64,000 nucleotides of DNA from CAZCEC01 sp964497615 (GCA_964497615.1 CAZCEC010000006.1:75423-139422), one strand, 5' to 3'; positions 19,656 through 29,826 are shown, counted from the first letter of the stretch. Notes: generated by a model not told the origin, from the letters alone. Made by a program: numbers and translations.

Positions 19656-20219
19656 ATGACCGACGAAAACAATCTCTCCGATAACCTGGAAGCGGCCGCC
19701 GCCGCGGAAGCGACTGCCCCGGCTGCCGAGGCCGCCCCCGACCCGCTGGCCGAGCTGCAGGCTGCGCTGGATGAGGCCAAGGCCAAGGCCGCGGAATACC
19801 TGGAAGGCTGGCAGCGCGCCCGCGCCGAGTTCGCCAACTACAAGCGCCGCGTTGAAAAGGAACAGAGCGAGGCCCACCAATACGCCGCGGCCCGCGTCAT
19901 TGGCCGCTTTCTGGACGCGCTGGACGACTTCGACCGCGCCATGGCCGACCGCCCCGGCGACGACGCCAGCGCCGAAGCCCTGACGCGCTGGGCCGCGGGC
20001 GTCAGCCTGATCCAGCGCAAGCTGCAAACCGTGCTCGAGTCCGAAAATGTCGAGCGCATCCCGGCCGAGGGCCAGCCCTTCGACCCCAACCTGCACGAAG
20101 CCGTCACCCACGAAGACAGCGACGGCCACGAGCCAGGCGCCGTCATCGGCGTGGTGCGGCAGGGCTATCGCCTGGGCGAACGCGTGATCCGGCCCGCCCT
20201 GGTTCGCGTGGCAAAATAA
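19656..20219 (+). CDS. grpE: Nucleotide exchange factor GrpE
   Basis: A 187-residue co-chaperone that releases ADP from DnaK. An acidic, Ala-rich N-terminus is followed by a long coiled coil (LAELQAALDEAKAKAAEYLE; RARAEFANYKRRVEKEQSEA) and the C-terminal beta domain (FDPNLHEAVTHEDSDGHEPG; VRQGYRLGERVIRPALVRVA). The gene starts 16 nt after hrcA and is separated from dnaK by 56 nt containing TTGA-type tandem repeats (20243-20264). Confidence 0.96.
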   Translation: MTDENNLSDNLEAAAAAEATAPAAEAAPDPLAELQAALDEAKAKAAEYLEGWQRARAEFANYKRRVEKEQSEAHQYAAARVIGRFLDALDDFDRAMADRPGDDASAEALTRWAAGVSLIQRKLQTVLESENVERIPAEGQPFDPNLHEAVTHEDSDGHEPGAVIGVVRQGYRLGERVIRPALVRVAK

Positions 20220-20275
20220 ACAACCGGCTGACCAATTCACTGATTGACTAATTGATTGATTGACAGGAGTTCTGC

Positions 20276-22198
<1,923 letters not shown>

Positions 22199-22207
22199 CA
22201 AAGGCCC

Positions 22208-22276
22208 GACGAAGGACGAAGGACCAAGGACGAAGCCTCGCGTTCCGCCTTCGTCACCCGTCTTTCGTCCTTCGTC
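22208..22276. repeat. Imperfect inverted repeat of iterated GACGAAG units
   Basis: Two 28-nt arms (22208-22235, 22249-22276) pair at 23 of 28 positions around a 13-nt loop. Each arm is made of GACGAAG-type heptamers. It lies in the dnaK-dnaJ spacer and could form a stable RNA hairpin that adjusts dnaJ expression. Confidence 0.7.
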
Positions 22277-22285
22277 TTTCTGACT

Positions 22286-23404
22286 GTGGCTGCCAAACGC
22301 GACTACTACGAAAGCCTCGGCGTGGGCCGGCAAGCTGGCCCCGACGAAATCCGCTCGGCCTATCGCAAGCTGGCCAAGCAATATCACCCCGACGTCAACA
22401 AAGAGACGGGCGCCGAGGACCGCTTTAAGGAAGTCAGCGAAGCCTACGCCGTGCTTTCGGACGAGCAAAAGCGCGCCGCCTACGACCGCTACGGCCATGC
22501 CGGCGTCAGCGGCGCGGGCGCGCCCGATTTCTCCGGCTTCGGCATGGAGGACATCTTCGAGAGCATCTTTGGCGGCTTTGGCACCCGCACCACCACCCGC
22601 CGCAGCCCGCGCCGCGGCACCGATGTGCGCTACGACCTGAGCATCACCTTCGAGGAGGCCATCAGCGGCGTCGAGAAGGAAATCCAGGTGACGCGCCACG
22701 AAGCCTGCGGCACCTGCAAGGGCAGCGGGGCCGAGCCGGGCACCACCCCCGTGCGCTGCCACACCTGCAACGGCAGCGGCGAAGTGCGCCAGGTGCGCCA
22801 GACCTTCCTGGGCAGCATGGTCAATGTCTCCACCTGCCCCACCTGCCAGGGCAAGGGCGAGACCATCGCCACCCCCTGCCACACCTGCCACGGCCGCACC
22901 CAGGTGCGCCAGACGCGCCGCCTGTCGGTCAACATCCCGCCCGGCGTGGATAGCGGCACGCAGATCCGCCTGTCTGGCGAGGGCGAGCCGGGCCTGAACG
23001 GCGGGCCGAACGGCAACCTGTACGTGGCCCTGACCGTGCTGCCGCACAAGCACTTCCGCCGCCAGGGCGACGACATCGTGCTCGAGGTCGCCATCAACCT
23101 GGCGCAGGCCGCCCTGGGCACCGACATCACCGTACCCTCGGTCAACGGCGCCGAGAAGATCAAGGTCCCGGCCGGCACCCAGCCCGGCACCATCTTCCAC
23201 CTGCGCGGCAAGGGCGTGCCGCGCCTGCAGCGCAGCGGCCGCGGCGACATGTACGTGCTGGTCACCGTCGCCACACCCACCCAGCTCTCCAACGACCAGA
23301 AGAAGCTGCTCAAGGAACTGGCCAAGAGTTTCGAGGCCGACGCCGTGCCCCAGGAACGCGGCCTCATCGACCGCATCCGCGACGTGCTCATCGGCGGGGG
23401 CTAA
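22286..23404 (+). CDS. dnaJ: Chaperone protein DnaJ (Hsp40)
   Basis: A 372-residue type I Hsp40. The J domain contains the HPD motif (YHPDVNKETG). A Gly/Phe region (GFGMEDIFESIFGGFG) is followed by the zinc-binding domain with CGTCKGSG, CHTCNGSG, CPTCQGKG and CHTCHGRT; the last repeat is the usual degenerate one. The C-terminal substrate-binding domain is complete. It starts with GTG 22286, 87 nt after dnaK, after a hairpin-forming repeat. Confidence 0.97.
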   Translation: MAAKRDYYESLGVGRQAGPDEIRSAYRKLAKQYHPDVNKETGAEDRFKEVSEAYAVLSDEQKRAAYDRYGHAGVSGAGAPDFSGFGMEDIFESIFGGFGTRTTTRRSPRRGTDVRYDLSITFEEAISGVEKEIQVTRHEACGTCKGSGAEPGTTPVRCHTCNGSGEVRQVRQTFLGSMVNVSTCPTCQGKGETIATPCHTCHGRTQVRQTRRLSVNIPPGVDSGTQIRLSGEGEPGLNGGPNGNLYVALTVLPHKHFRRQGDDIVLEVAINLAQAALGTDITVPSVNGAEKIKVPAGTQPGTIFHLRGKGVPRLQRSGRGDMYVLVTVATPTQLSNDQKKLLKELAKSFEADAVPQERGLIDRIRDVLIGGG

Positions 23405-23422
23405 CGCTCGCCGCAGCTCTTT

Positions 23423-23537
23423 GTAGTCGCGCCTGTTACGGGCGCGCAGTGCCATTATCTGGCTCGACGCACCGCCCATGCGCCCATCCGTAGTTGCGCC
23501 CTTCATGGGCGCGCAGCCCCATGAACTGGCTTGAAGT
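23423..23537 (+). repeat. Tandem duplication (67-bp period) reaching into the prmA start
   Basis: The segment from 23423 resembles the segment from 23490, with 7 mismatches in the first 33 bases and continued similarity for about 15 more. Each copy has a GCGCC/GGGCGC stem-loop core and ends near CTGGCTYGA. The second copy supplies the prmA start codon region. Confidence 0.6.
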
Positions 23538-24438
23538 GACCCTTACCGTCAACGGCGAAGCCGCCGAGGCCGTCGCCGACGTGCTTACCCGCTTCGCGCC
23601 GGAGGGCGTCGCCATCGAGGCTACCCGCCTCGACATCTCGCTCGACACCGACCTGGCCCGGCCCATCGGCGACCTGCTGGTGCGCGCCTACCTGCCCGCC
23701 GATGCCTCGCTCGACACCCGCCGCGCCGAACTGGAGCAGGCCCTGTGGCACCTGGGCCAGCTTTTGCCCCTGCCCGCCCCCGTCTATCGCCCCGTGGCCG
23801 AGAGCGACTGGGCCGAAAGCTGGAAGGCCAACTTCCAGCCCCTGCGCATCGGCCGCCGCCTGATGGTCATTCCCGCCTGGCTCGATCCCGCGCTGGAGCC
23901 GGGCGACATCGCCATCCGCCTCGACCCTGGCATGGCCTTTGGCACCGGCACCCATCCCACCACCCAGCTCTGCCTCCAGGCCATCGAGCGCCACCTGCGC
24001 CCCGGCCAGCCCATGCTCGACCTGGGCACTGGCTCCGGCATCCTCGCCATCGCCGCTGCCCGGCTGGGCGCGAGCGCCGTGCTGGCCCTGGATGTGGACG
24101 ACGAAGCCGTGCGCGTGGCGGGGGAGAACACCCGCGCCAACGGCGTGGCCGGGCAGGTGCGCGTGGCGGCCGGCTCGCTGGCCGAGGTGCTGGCCGGTCA
24201 ATTTGGAGAAGGGTGGAAGGGTGCGCCGCTGGTAGTCGCCAACATCCTGGCGCGCGTCATCGTCAAACTGATGGGGGAGGGCCTGGGGGAGATCGTGGCC
24301 TCCGGCGGCCTGCTGGTCGTCTCGGGCATCCTCGACTCGCAGGCGTTCGAGGTCATCGCCGCCCTCAAGGCCGCCGGCCTCACCATCGCGGCGCAGGAGC
24401 ACATCGAGGAGTGGGTGGCGATTATCGCTAGAAAATAA
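23521..24438 (+). CDS. prmA: Ribosomal protein L11 methyltransferase
   Basis: A 305-residue SAM-dependent enzyme that trimethylates ribosomal protein L11. The N-terminal substrate-recognition domain starts MNWLEVTLTVNGEAAEAVAD. The catalytic domain has GTGTHPTTQLCLQAIE, the SAM motif MLDLGTGSGILAIAAARLGA and NILARVIVKL. ATG 23521 matches family N-termini; the upstream in-frame ATG 23494 would add nine unrelated residues from the repeat. prmA after dnaJ is a conserved arrangement. Confidence 0.93.
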   Translation: MNWLEVTLTVNGEAAEAVADVLTRFAPEGVAIEATRLDISLDTDLARPIGDLLVRAYLPADASLDTRRAELEQALWHLGQLLPLPAPVYRPVAESDWAESWKANFQPLRIGRRLMVIPAWLDPALEPGDIAIRLDPGMAFGTGTHPTTQLCLQAIERHLRPGQPMLDLGTGSGILAIAAARLGASAVLALDVDDEAVRVAGENTRANGVAGQVRVAAGSLAEVLAGQFGEGWKGAPLVVANILARVIVKLMGEGLGEIVASGGLLVVSGILDSQAFEVIAALKAAGLTIAAQEHIEEWVAIIARK

Positions 24439-24439
24439 A

Positions 24440-24464
24440 GACCGCCTCAGACATTGAGGCGGTC
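24440..24464. terminator. Bidirectional intrinsic terminator
   Basis: A 10-bp perfect stem (24440-24449, 24455-24464). On the minus strand it is followed by CTTTATTTT, so it ends infA, and it can also end the plus-strand chaperone operon. Confidence 0.85.
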
Positions 24465-24476
24465 ATCAACTCTGGC

Positions 24477-24737
24477 CTAGCGCGCCGCCGTAGCGTCCGG
24501 CGGCGGGGCGCTCCCGCTGTTGAAGCGGTAGGTAATCCGCCCGCGCGTCAGGTCGTAGGGCGAGAGCTCCACCTTCACCCGATCCCCGAGCAGGATGCGG
24601 ATGTAGTACTTGCGCAGCCGCCCCGAAAGATAGGCCAGCACCATGTGGCCGTTGTCCAGTTGCACCCGGAACGTGGTGCTGGGCATGGCTTCGGTCACCG
24701 TGCCCTCCACCACAATCTTCTCCTCAGTCTTTGCCAT
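24477..24737 (-). CDS. infA: Translation initiation factor IF-1
   Basis: An 86-residue OB-fold protein. It shows the IF-1 core (IVVEGTVTEAMPSTTFRVQL; NGHMVLAYLSGRLRKYYIRI; GDRVKVELSPYDLTRGRITY). The usual length is about 72 residues; here a short Ala/Pro-rich tail follows RYRF-like RITYRF. It lies 5 nt downstream of the S1 protein gene and probably shares its transcript. In most bacteria infA sits near ribosomal protein genes, so this pairing is unusual. Confidence 0.95.
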   Translation of the reverse strand: MAKTEEKIVVEGTVTEAMPSTTFRVQLDNGHMVLAYLSGRLRKYYIRILLGDRVKVELSPYDLTRGRITYRFNSGSAPPPDATAAR

Positions 24738-24742
24738 GCGTT

Positions 24743-26146
24743 CTAAACCTTCTCCTCTCCAGTGGACGCGTCCTCCGACGCGCCGGCGTTAGGGCCCGCC
24801 TCCGCTTCCGGCGCGGGCGGGGCCGGGGCCTCAGCCTCCGGCGTATCAGTTGTACTCGGCGCCTGGCTCAATTCAGCCGCGGGCGGCGGCGCCTCCGCTT
24901 CCGGCGCGGGCGGGGCCGGGGCTTCAGCCTCCGGCGCATCAGTTGTACTCGGCGCCTGGCTCAATTCAGCCGCGGGGGCCGGCGCCTCGGCTTCCGGCGC
25001 GGGTGGAGCTTCGGCCGCCGGCTCTTCAGCCATTTCCGGCGCCTGGTCCTGGTCATACTCAGGCTCGGGCGCCAACTCAGTCAAAACCCGCTGGAGCGCA
25101 AGTCCGATCCGCTGCCGGTCGGGTTCCACATTTAAGACGCGCACCTGCACCGTGGCGCCTTCCACCACGCCCGGCTGGTTGGCAATCTGGTTGGTAGGCA
25201 GCAAGCCTTCCACCCCTTCGCCCAGGTCCACAAAGGCCCCAAACGGGGCCAGGCGCGTCACGGCACCCTCCACGGTCTGGCCGGGTTGCAGGCGCTCGCC
25301 CACCCTTTGCCAGGGGTCCGGCTGGCGGCGCTTGAGGCTCAGCCCAATGCGCTTGCTCTCCCGGTCCACCTTCAGCACTTCCACTTCCACGCTGTCGCCC
25401 ACGGCCAGCACTTCGCTGGGGTGCTTCACCCGGCGCCAGGACAGCTCGGAAATGTGCACCAGCCCGTCGGCGCCGCCCAGGTCGACGAAGGCGCCAAAGT
25501 CACGCAAGCCGGTGACGGTGCCGGTCCGCACCTGGCCTTCGGCCAGGTCGGAGAGCAGCCGCGCCTTTTGCTTCTCGCGGTATTCCTTCTGGGCGTTGCG
25601 CTGCGACAGCACCAGGCGGCGGCGCTGGCGGTCCACCTCGATCACCTTGAAGCCCATGGCGCGCCCCACCAACTGCGCCAGCCGGCCCTGCCGTTCGTTC
25701 TCCGGCACGCCGCGCGGCAGGTCGGTGATGTGCGATACGGGCACAAAGGCCTGCACATCGCCAAACTGCACGATGAGCCCGCCGCGGTTGTAGCCGCCCA
25801 CGGTGCCTTCCCACATCTCGCCCGTCGCCATCAGCCGCTCGGCCGTCAGCCAGTCCTTCTGCTGGCGGCCCTGGTTCACCGAGACGCGCAGGTTGCCGTC
25901 TTTGTCCTCCGGCTCGATGACGACCACCGGCACTTCCTGGTCCACCTCAAAGTTCACGCCTTCTTCGCGCAGCTTGTCCAGCTCGGCACGCGGCACGACG
26001 CCGTCGCGCTTCAGCCCCAGGTCCACGATCATCCCCTGGGTGTCCAGGGCCACCACCCGGCCAGACAGAACGTCGCCGCGTTGAGGCCGCGGCGTATCTT
26101 CAGAGCCTTCGAAGAGGGTTCTAAAATCCGGTTCTGTGTCGGCCAT
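24743..26146 (-). CDS. rpsA: Ribosomal protein S1-like protein with four S1 domains
   Basis: About 467 residues from ATG 26146. Four S1 RNA-binding domains are visible at about 20-90, 105-175, 195-265 and 280-350 (KRDGVVPRAELDKL; NRGGLIVQFGDVQAFVPVSH; LRDFGAFVDLGGADGLVHIS; LAPFGAFVDLGEGVEGLLP). The tail is disordered, Pro/Ala/Glu-rich and contains a tandem 31-residue repeat. ATG 26191 is an alternative start but overlaps the leader terminator hairpin. The product should bind mRNA on the 30S subunit and promote initiation. A consensus promoter and a long leader precede it; infA follows after 5 nt. Confidence 0.88.
   Translation of the reverse strand: MADTEPDFRTLFEGSEDTPRPQRGDVLSGRVVALDTQGMIVDLGLKRDGVVPRAELDKLREEGVNFEVDQEVPVVVIEPEDKDGNLRVSVNQGRQQKDWLTAERLMATGEMWEGTVGGYNRGGLIVQFGDVQAFVPVSHITDLPRGVPENERQGRLAQLVGRAMGFKVIEVDRQRRRLVLSQRNAQKEYREKQKARLLSDLAEGQVRTGTVTGLRDFGAFVDLGGADGLVHISELSWRRVKHPSEVLAVGDSVEVEVLKVDRESKRIGLSLKRRQPDPWQRVGERLQPGQTVEGAVTRLAPFGAFVDLGEGVEGLLPTNQIANQPGVVEGATVQVRVLNVEPDRQRIGLALQRVLTELAPEPEYDQDQAPEMAEEPAAEAPPAPEAEAPAPAAELSQAPSTTDAPEAEAPAPPAPEAEAPPPAAELSQAPSTTDTPEAEAPAPPAPEAEAGPNAGASEDASTGEEKV
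24798..25011 (-). repeat. 93-bp tandem repeat in the S1 tail
   Basis: About 2.3 copies with a 93-bp (31-codon) period, starting near 24801, 24894 and 24987, differ at only a few bases. They encode the AELSQAPSTTDxPEAEAP-type tail, so copy number may vary between strains without a frame change. Confidence 0.85.
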
Positions 26147-26164
26147 AGTGTCGGACCATCCTCG

Positions 26165-26211
26165 ACCAAACAAAAACTCGGCGGGATCCATCGAAACATG
26201 GCACGCCGAGT
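26165..26211 (-). promoter_or_regulatory. Intrinsic terminator in the rpsA leader (candidate attenuator)
   Basis: On the minus strand, arms ACTCGGCG (26204-26211) and CGCCGAGT (26176-26183), with an inner ATGG/CCAT pairing, are followed at once by TTTTTGTTT. The hairpin lies between the consensus promoter at 26327-26355 and the start at 26146, with no minus-strand gene upstream to terminate. An earlier leader hairpin contains AACATGGC (complement of 26291-26298), which can pair with GCCATGTT in the terminator loop (26195-26202), so a switch between two folds is possible. Confidence 0.5.
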
Positions 26212-26326
26212 TGGTTGGCCTGGTTGGTGAGAGGTGACAATATGAAGGGTACTATCTCATCTCCGCAGCAAGCCCCACAACCCAGTCCGCGCCATGTTGC
26301 GCGGCTCATACTGGATGAGTGGAAGC

Positions 26327-26355
26327 ATTATACATCCCGCCTTTTTCAATGTCAA
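26327..26355 (-). promoter_or_regulatory. Consensus sigma-A promoter of rpsA-infA
   Basis: TTGACA (26350-26355), exactly 17 nt, TATAAT (26327-26332) on the minus strand: a perfect match to both hexamers. The predicted leader is about 170 nt. Confidence 0.9.
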
Positions 26356-26386
26356 TTTTTACGGATATTTTGGCTCCGGATTTGTG

Positions 26387-26438
26387 TTGACAGTTCAAGC
26401 GCCAGTTGATATTGTTTAACTTCGGTTCAATTTTGAAC
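26387..26438 (+). promoter_or_regulatory. Promoter and palindromic operator of the tetR gene
   Basis: TTGACA (26387-26392), 17 nt, TATTGT (26410-26415). A perfect palindrome GTTCAA-TT-TTGAAC (26425-26438) lies at the predicted start point. This arrangement suggests autorepression by the TetR product. Confidence 0.75.
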
Positions 26439-26469
26439 TCATATCCAAGATTGAGTTCGGCTGAGGCCC

Positions 26470-27117
26470 GTGGACACCCCTTCTCAACCTTCGCTGCGCC
26501 AGCGCAAGAAAGCGGCCACTAAGGAGCGTCTCTACTTCGAGGCGCTGGAGCTCTTTCGGCGCAAGGGCTTTGGCGCGGCCACCGTGGAAGAGATTGCCCA
26601 GGCGGCCGAGGTCTCCCGCGGCACCTTCTTTAATTACTTCCCCTCTAAGGAGGCCGTCCTCCAGCATCTGGGCGAACGCCAGGCTGAGGCGACCGCCGCG
26701 GCCGTGCAGACTGCCCTGGCCGACCCGGCGCTCACCACCCGCCAAAAGCTCGTCGCCGTGCTGCGCGAGCTGGCCGCCATCGTGGAGGCCGACCGGGAGC
26801 TCTCCCGAGTGGCGGTGTTTGAATACCTCAAGCTCCCGGCCGTCATCATGACTGACCCACACCGCAGCCGTTTTCGGCAGAGTCTGGGCGTCCTATTGGC
26901 CGAGGGCCAGCGCCGCGGCGAGGTGGCCGCCAGCCACGACGTGCAACTCCTCAGCAGCGCGATCACGGGCGTCTACTTCCAGCAGGTCTTTGAGTGGTGC
27001 GCGGCCGACACGCCGTTCCCCTTGGGCGACCAACTGGAAAGGCTCGTCGCCGTGCTCTGGAACGGGGTCCTGGGCGACACGCACGCCGCGGTGGACGCCT
27101 CCAACGGCCAACGATAG
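26470..27117 (+). CDS. TetR family transcriptional regulator
   Basis: A 215-residue regulator, GTG start. The N-terminal helix-turn-helix is typical: KERLYFEALELFRRKGFGAA, VEEIAQAAEVSRGTFFNYFP. The C-terminal ligand-binding domain is helical and has no recognised ligand. A palindrome at its promoter suggests autoregulation. The next gene, a glycosyltransferase, begins 12 nt after it and may be co-regulated. Confidence 0.88.
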   Translation: MDTPSQPSLRQRKKAATKERLYFEALELFRRKGFGAATVEEIAQAAEVSRGTFFNYFPSKEAVLQHLGERQAEATAAAVQTALADPALTTRQKLVAVLRELAAIVEADRELSRVAVFEYLKLPAVIMTDPHRSRFRQSLGVLLAEGQRRGEVAASHDVQLLSSAITGVYFQQVFEWCAADTPFPLGDQLERLVAVLWNGVLGDTHAAVDASNGQR

Positions 27118-27129
27118 CGGCGAACGGCC

Positions 27130-28341
27130 ATGCCCTGGATCATCCTGTCTGCCCTGGCCTTGATCGGCAGCCTGGCGCTCACCTGGTGGCTTCACCGCTT
27201 CCACCGTTTTGGGCTGCGGGTGACGCCCGGCATGGCGGCCCTGGCCGGCAATGGGCCGCTCATCGCCGTCATTGTGCCGGCCCGCAACGAGGCCCGCAAC
27301 ATCCGCCGCTGCGTGGCGGCCCTGCTGGCCCAGCGCTATCCTAATCTCGCCGTCATCGTCGTGGATGACGGCTCGACGGACGACACGCCGCAGATTCTGG
27401 CCGAGCTGGCAAGCCGACCTACCCCCCCAGCCCCCCTCCCTGGCAGGGAAGGGGGAGAGCAGCAGGTGCGGCTGCGGGTGATAAGCGGCGAGCCCTTGCC
27501 GCCGGGCTGGGCGGGCAAGCCGCATGCCCTGGCGCAGGGGGTGCGGGCCGCGCCGCCCGAGGCTGCCTGGTTCTGCTTCGTGGACGCCGACACCTTCGCC
27601 GAGCCAGACCTGATCGGCGCCGCCTATGCCGCCGCGCTGACGCATGGCGCCGAGATGCTCAGCCTGTTCACCCATCAAGAACTCAACTCTTTCTGGGAGC
27701 GCGTCATCATGCCCCTGGTCTTCAGCGCGCTGGCGGTGGGCTTTCCGCCCGAGCGCGTGAACGATCCGGCCCGCCCGGAGGCGGTGGCCAACGGCCAATT
27801 CATCCTTATCCGCCGCGAGACGTACGCGGCGGTGGGCGGGCACGCCGCCCTGCGCGGCTCCCTGGTAGAGGACAAGGCCCTGGCGGAGAACGTCAAGCGT
27901 GCCGGGCATCGCCTGCTGCTGGCCGATGGCCGCGCCCTGGCCCGCACCCGCATGTACACCGGGCTGGCCGAGGTGTGGCAGGGCTGGACGAAGAACATCT
28001 ATCTGGGGCTGGACGGGCGCCTGCCCCTGCTCATCGTGGGTATCCTCACTGCGCTGGCCGGCGCGCTCTTCCTGCCGGGCTGGCTTATCGCTGGTGCGGC
28101 CTGGTGGGCGGCCGGCGGCGGCCTGCCCGCCGCCCTCGTCACGGCCCAGGCGGCGATCACGTGGGTGGCCGTCGCCCTGGTCCGCACGCGGGTCTCGCGG
28201 GAGTTGGGCCTGCCGCGCTGGTATGCCCTGACCCTGCCTCTCGGCGCCGCCATCTTCGCGGCGATGATGCTGACGGCGGTGGCGCGGGGAATCACGGGGG
28301 CGGGTGTGCGTTGGAAAGGCCGGACGTATGCCCAGGGGTGA
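27130..28341 (+). CDS. Membrane-bound family 2 glycosyltransferase
   Basis: A 403-residue GT-A glycosyltransferase with an N-terminal membrane helix and two to three C-terminal helices. Catalytic motifs are intact: VIVVDDGSTDDTPQIL, the metal-binding FVDADTFAEPDL, LVEDKALAENVKRAG and QGWTKNIYLG. It resembles enzymes acting on lipid acceptors, such as carotenoid or hopanoid glycosyltransferases, but the acceptor is not known. An extra Pro/Gly-rich segment (about residues 97-113) is encoded by a palindromic repeat at 27419-27465. The 3' end overlaps the convergent lipoprotein gene by 50 bp. Confidence 0.83.
   Translation: MPWIILSALALIGSLALTWWLHRFHRFGLRVTPGMAALAGNGPLIAVIVPARNEARNIRRCVAALLAQRYPNLAVIVVDDGSTDDTPQILAELASRPTPPAPLPGREGGEQQVRLRVISGEPLPPGWAGKPHALAQGVRAAPPEAAWFCFVDADTFAEPDLIGAAYAAALTHGAEMLSLFTHQELNSFWERVIMPLVFSALAVGFPPERVNDPARPEAVANGQFILIRRETYAAVGGHAALRGSLVEDKALAENVKRAGHRLLLADGRALARTRMYTGLAEVWQGWTKNIYLGLDGRLPLLIVGILTALAGALFLPGWLIAGAAWWAAGGGLPAALVTAQAAITWVAVALVRTRVSRELGLPRWYALTLPLGAAIFAAMMLTAVARGITGAGVRWKGRTYAQG
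27419..27465 (+). repeat. C/G-rich palindromic repeat inserted in frame in a glycosyltransferase gene
   Basis: A run of C blocks pairs with a later run of G blocks around CCCTGGCAGGG. It encodes RPTPPAPLPGREGGE within an otherwise normal glycosyltransferase domain, just after the DDGSTDDT region. Confidence 0.55.
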
Positions 28342-29746
28342 TCGCCGCGTCCGGCGCGGCCACTTCGATGACGAACAGCGCCATTTGCGGCCGGCCAGTG
28401 GCGCCCACCACGGCGAGCCAGCGGCCGTCCGGCGACCACGCATAGGGGAAGAGGCTGTATTGTTCGCTGGCGACCCAAGCGCCCAGGCCGGCGCCTTCCG
28501 GGAAGGTCACGGCTGTAAGCGTATGGTCAAGCCCAAACGCGACCCGCGTCCAATCGGCCGACCAGGCGGCCTTCCCCTCGCCGATCAAGCGCGCCACGCC
28601 GCCGGGCGGGTCAATGGGCTGCGTCCACAACGAATAGCTTTCGTAGCCGTCCCGAATTGGGCGCGCGTCCAGCAGCACCCACTGCCCATCGGGCGTAAAA
28701 GCGTGGCCCCACAAGTGTGTGTATTGCAGTGCTTCGACCTGGCCCGTTTCGGGATGGTAGAGCCGCACGGGCGGAAAGTTGGCCTCGATGCCCACGCCAA
28801 TGAGCAGCAGGTGCGGTGCTTCCAGCCTGGGTGCGGGTGCCGCCACAGTGCGCAGGCTCACCCCTGGGCCAGCCTCGGCCGGCACGCCAAACAACGCTGG
28901 CGCCGCTTCGATAACGCCGCCAGCAACTTCAACAACGAGCGGTCCCTGCCGGCGCGTTTCCCAGATGAGAAATTGGCGGTCGGTGATCCATTCGCCGCCC
29001 AGCCAGCCGGTGTAGTCGCCAAGCCCTTGCTCGGTCTCCCATTCGATCCGATGGAGCACCGTACCCGTCGCGGCTTCGGTCACGGTAGTCGAGAGTTGCA
29101 GGATGCCGCCCGTCGTGGTTATGACCGTCGTCGCGGCCAGGTAGTCGCTGCCGGGTGAGAGGCCGGGATCGGGTGGGGTGGGCGTGGCGTCGGTCGAACC
29201 CTCGACCGGGGTGAAGGTTTCGGCGCAGGGCGCGCCAAGCCAGACGGTGGAGCCGGTGGAGACGATGAAGTGCTCCGAGGATTGCCAGGAGAGCGTGTCG
29301 CGATAGTCCTGGCTGAGGATTTGCGGGTGAGCGCAGGTTTGGCCGGTGTCGAGGTCGTAGAGGTGCAGGGTGCTGGTAGCGTCGACAGGGAGAATGGTAA
29401 GGTGCTCGGCTTCAAAGACCCAATAGGCCAGCCAGCGGCTGTCGGGGGACCAGGTATCGAAGCGCACGGTGGCGCCTTCGGCGATGGGCACGATGGACTC
29501 GCCGGGAATCGGGGTCGGGGTGCGCGTGGGCGCCGCGACCGGCGCGGTGGGAGTGCCATCCGCAACGGGTATTGGCACAATGGGAGTAATGGTGCTGGTC
29601 GTAGGTCCGGAACCGGTAGACGTGGGCGGGCTAGGGGTTGGCGCTAATGAGGTGGCGCTGGGCGCAGGCGCGCTGCAAGCTGTCAGCAGGCCAACACCAA
29701 TGGCTAAGTTGAGAAGAGCGGCAAAGCGCCGAGCATTAATGTTCAT
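28292..29746 (-). CDS. Lipoprotein with a beta-propeller-like domain
   Basis: About 484 residues from ATG 29746. A signal peptide ends with a lipobox (LAIGVGLLTAC), then a Ser/Pro/Thr linker of about 70 residues, then propeller blades with motifs such as FDTWSPDSRWLAYWVF, FTPDGQWVLLD and YAWSPDGRWLAVV. It would be anchored to the membrane and exposed outside. ATG 29746 is preferred to the upstream start at 29800 because the signal peptide follows directly and a TAGAAT lies 8 nt before it. Partner or ligand unknown. The 3' end overlaps the convergent glycosyltransferase gene. Confidence 0.75.
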   Translation of the reverse strand: MNINARRFAALLNLAIGVGLLTACSAPAPSATSLAPTPSPPTSTGSGPTTSTITPIVPIPVADGTPTAPVAAPTRTPTPIPGESIVPIAEGATVRFDTWSPDSRWLAYWVFEAEHLTILPVDATSTLHLYDLDTGQTCAHPQILSQDYRDTLSWQSSEHFIVSTGSTVWLGAPCAETFTPVEGSTDATPTPPDPGLSPGSDYLAATTVITTTGGILQLSTTVTEAATGTVLHRIEWETEQGLGDYTGWLGGEWITDRQFLIWETRRQGPLVVEVAGGVIEAAPALFGVPAEAGPGVSLRTVAAPAPRLEAPHLLLIGVGIEANFPPVRLYHPETGQVEALQYTHLWGHAFTPDGQWVLLDARPIRDGYESYSLWTQPIDPPGGVARLIGEGKAAWSADWTRVAFGLDHTLTAVTFPEGAGLGAWVASEQYSLFPYAWSPDGRWLAVVGATGRPQMALFVIEVAAPDAAITPGHTSGLSNAHPPP

Positions 29747-29754
29747 CAGACGTG

Positions 29755-29760
29755 ATTCTA
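29755..29760 (-). promoter_or_regulatory. -10 box of a probable leaderless lipoprotein mRNA
   Basis: TAGAAT on the minus strand ends 8 nt before ATG 29746, with no ribosome-binding site between. Confidence 0.45.
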
Positions 29761-29826
29761 GCGCATGGCGATTACAGGGCGTGCGGTTTTTCATTACCAT
29801 TCGGTAACAACTACTGGGAGATCGAT

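Noticed and set aside
20236..20265. TTGA tandem repeats before dnaK as a regulatory site
   Set aside because: Short and without dyad symmetry; the operon is already explained by CIRCE and the spacer holds a normal ribosome-binding site.
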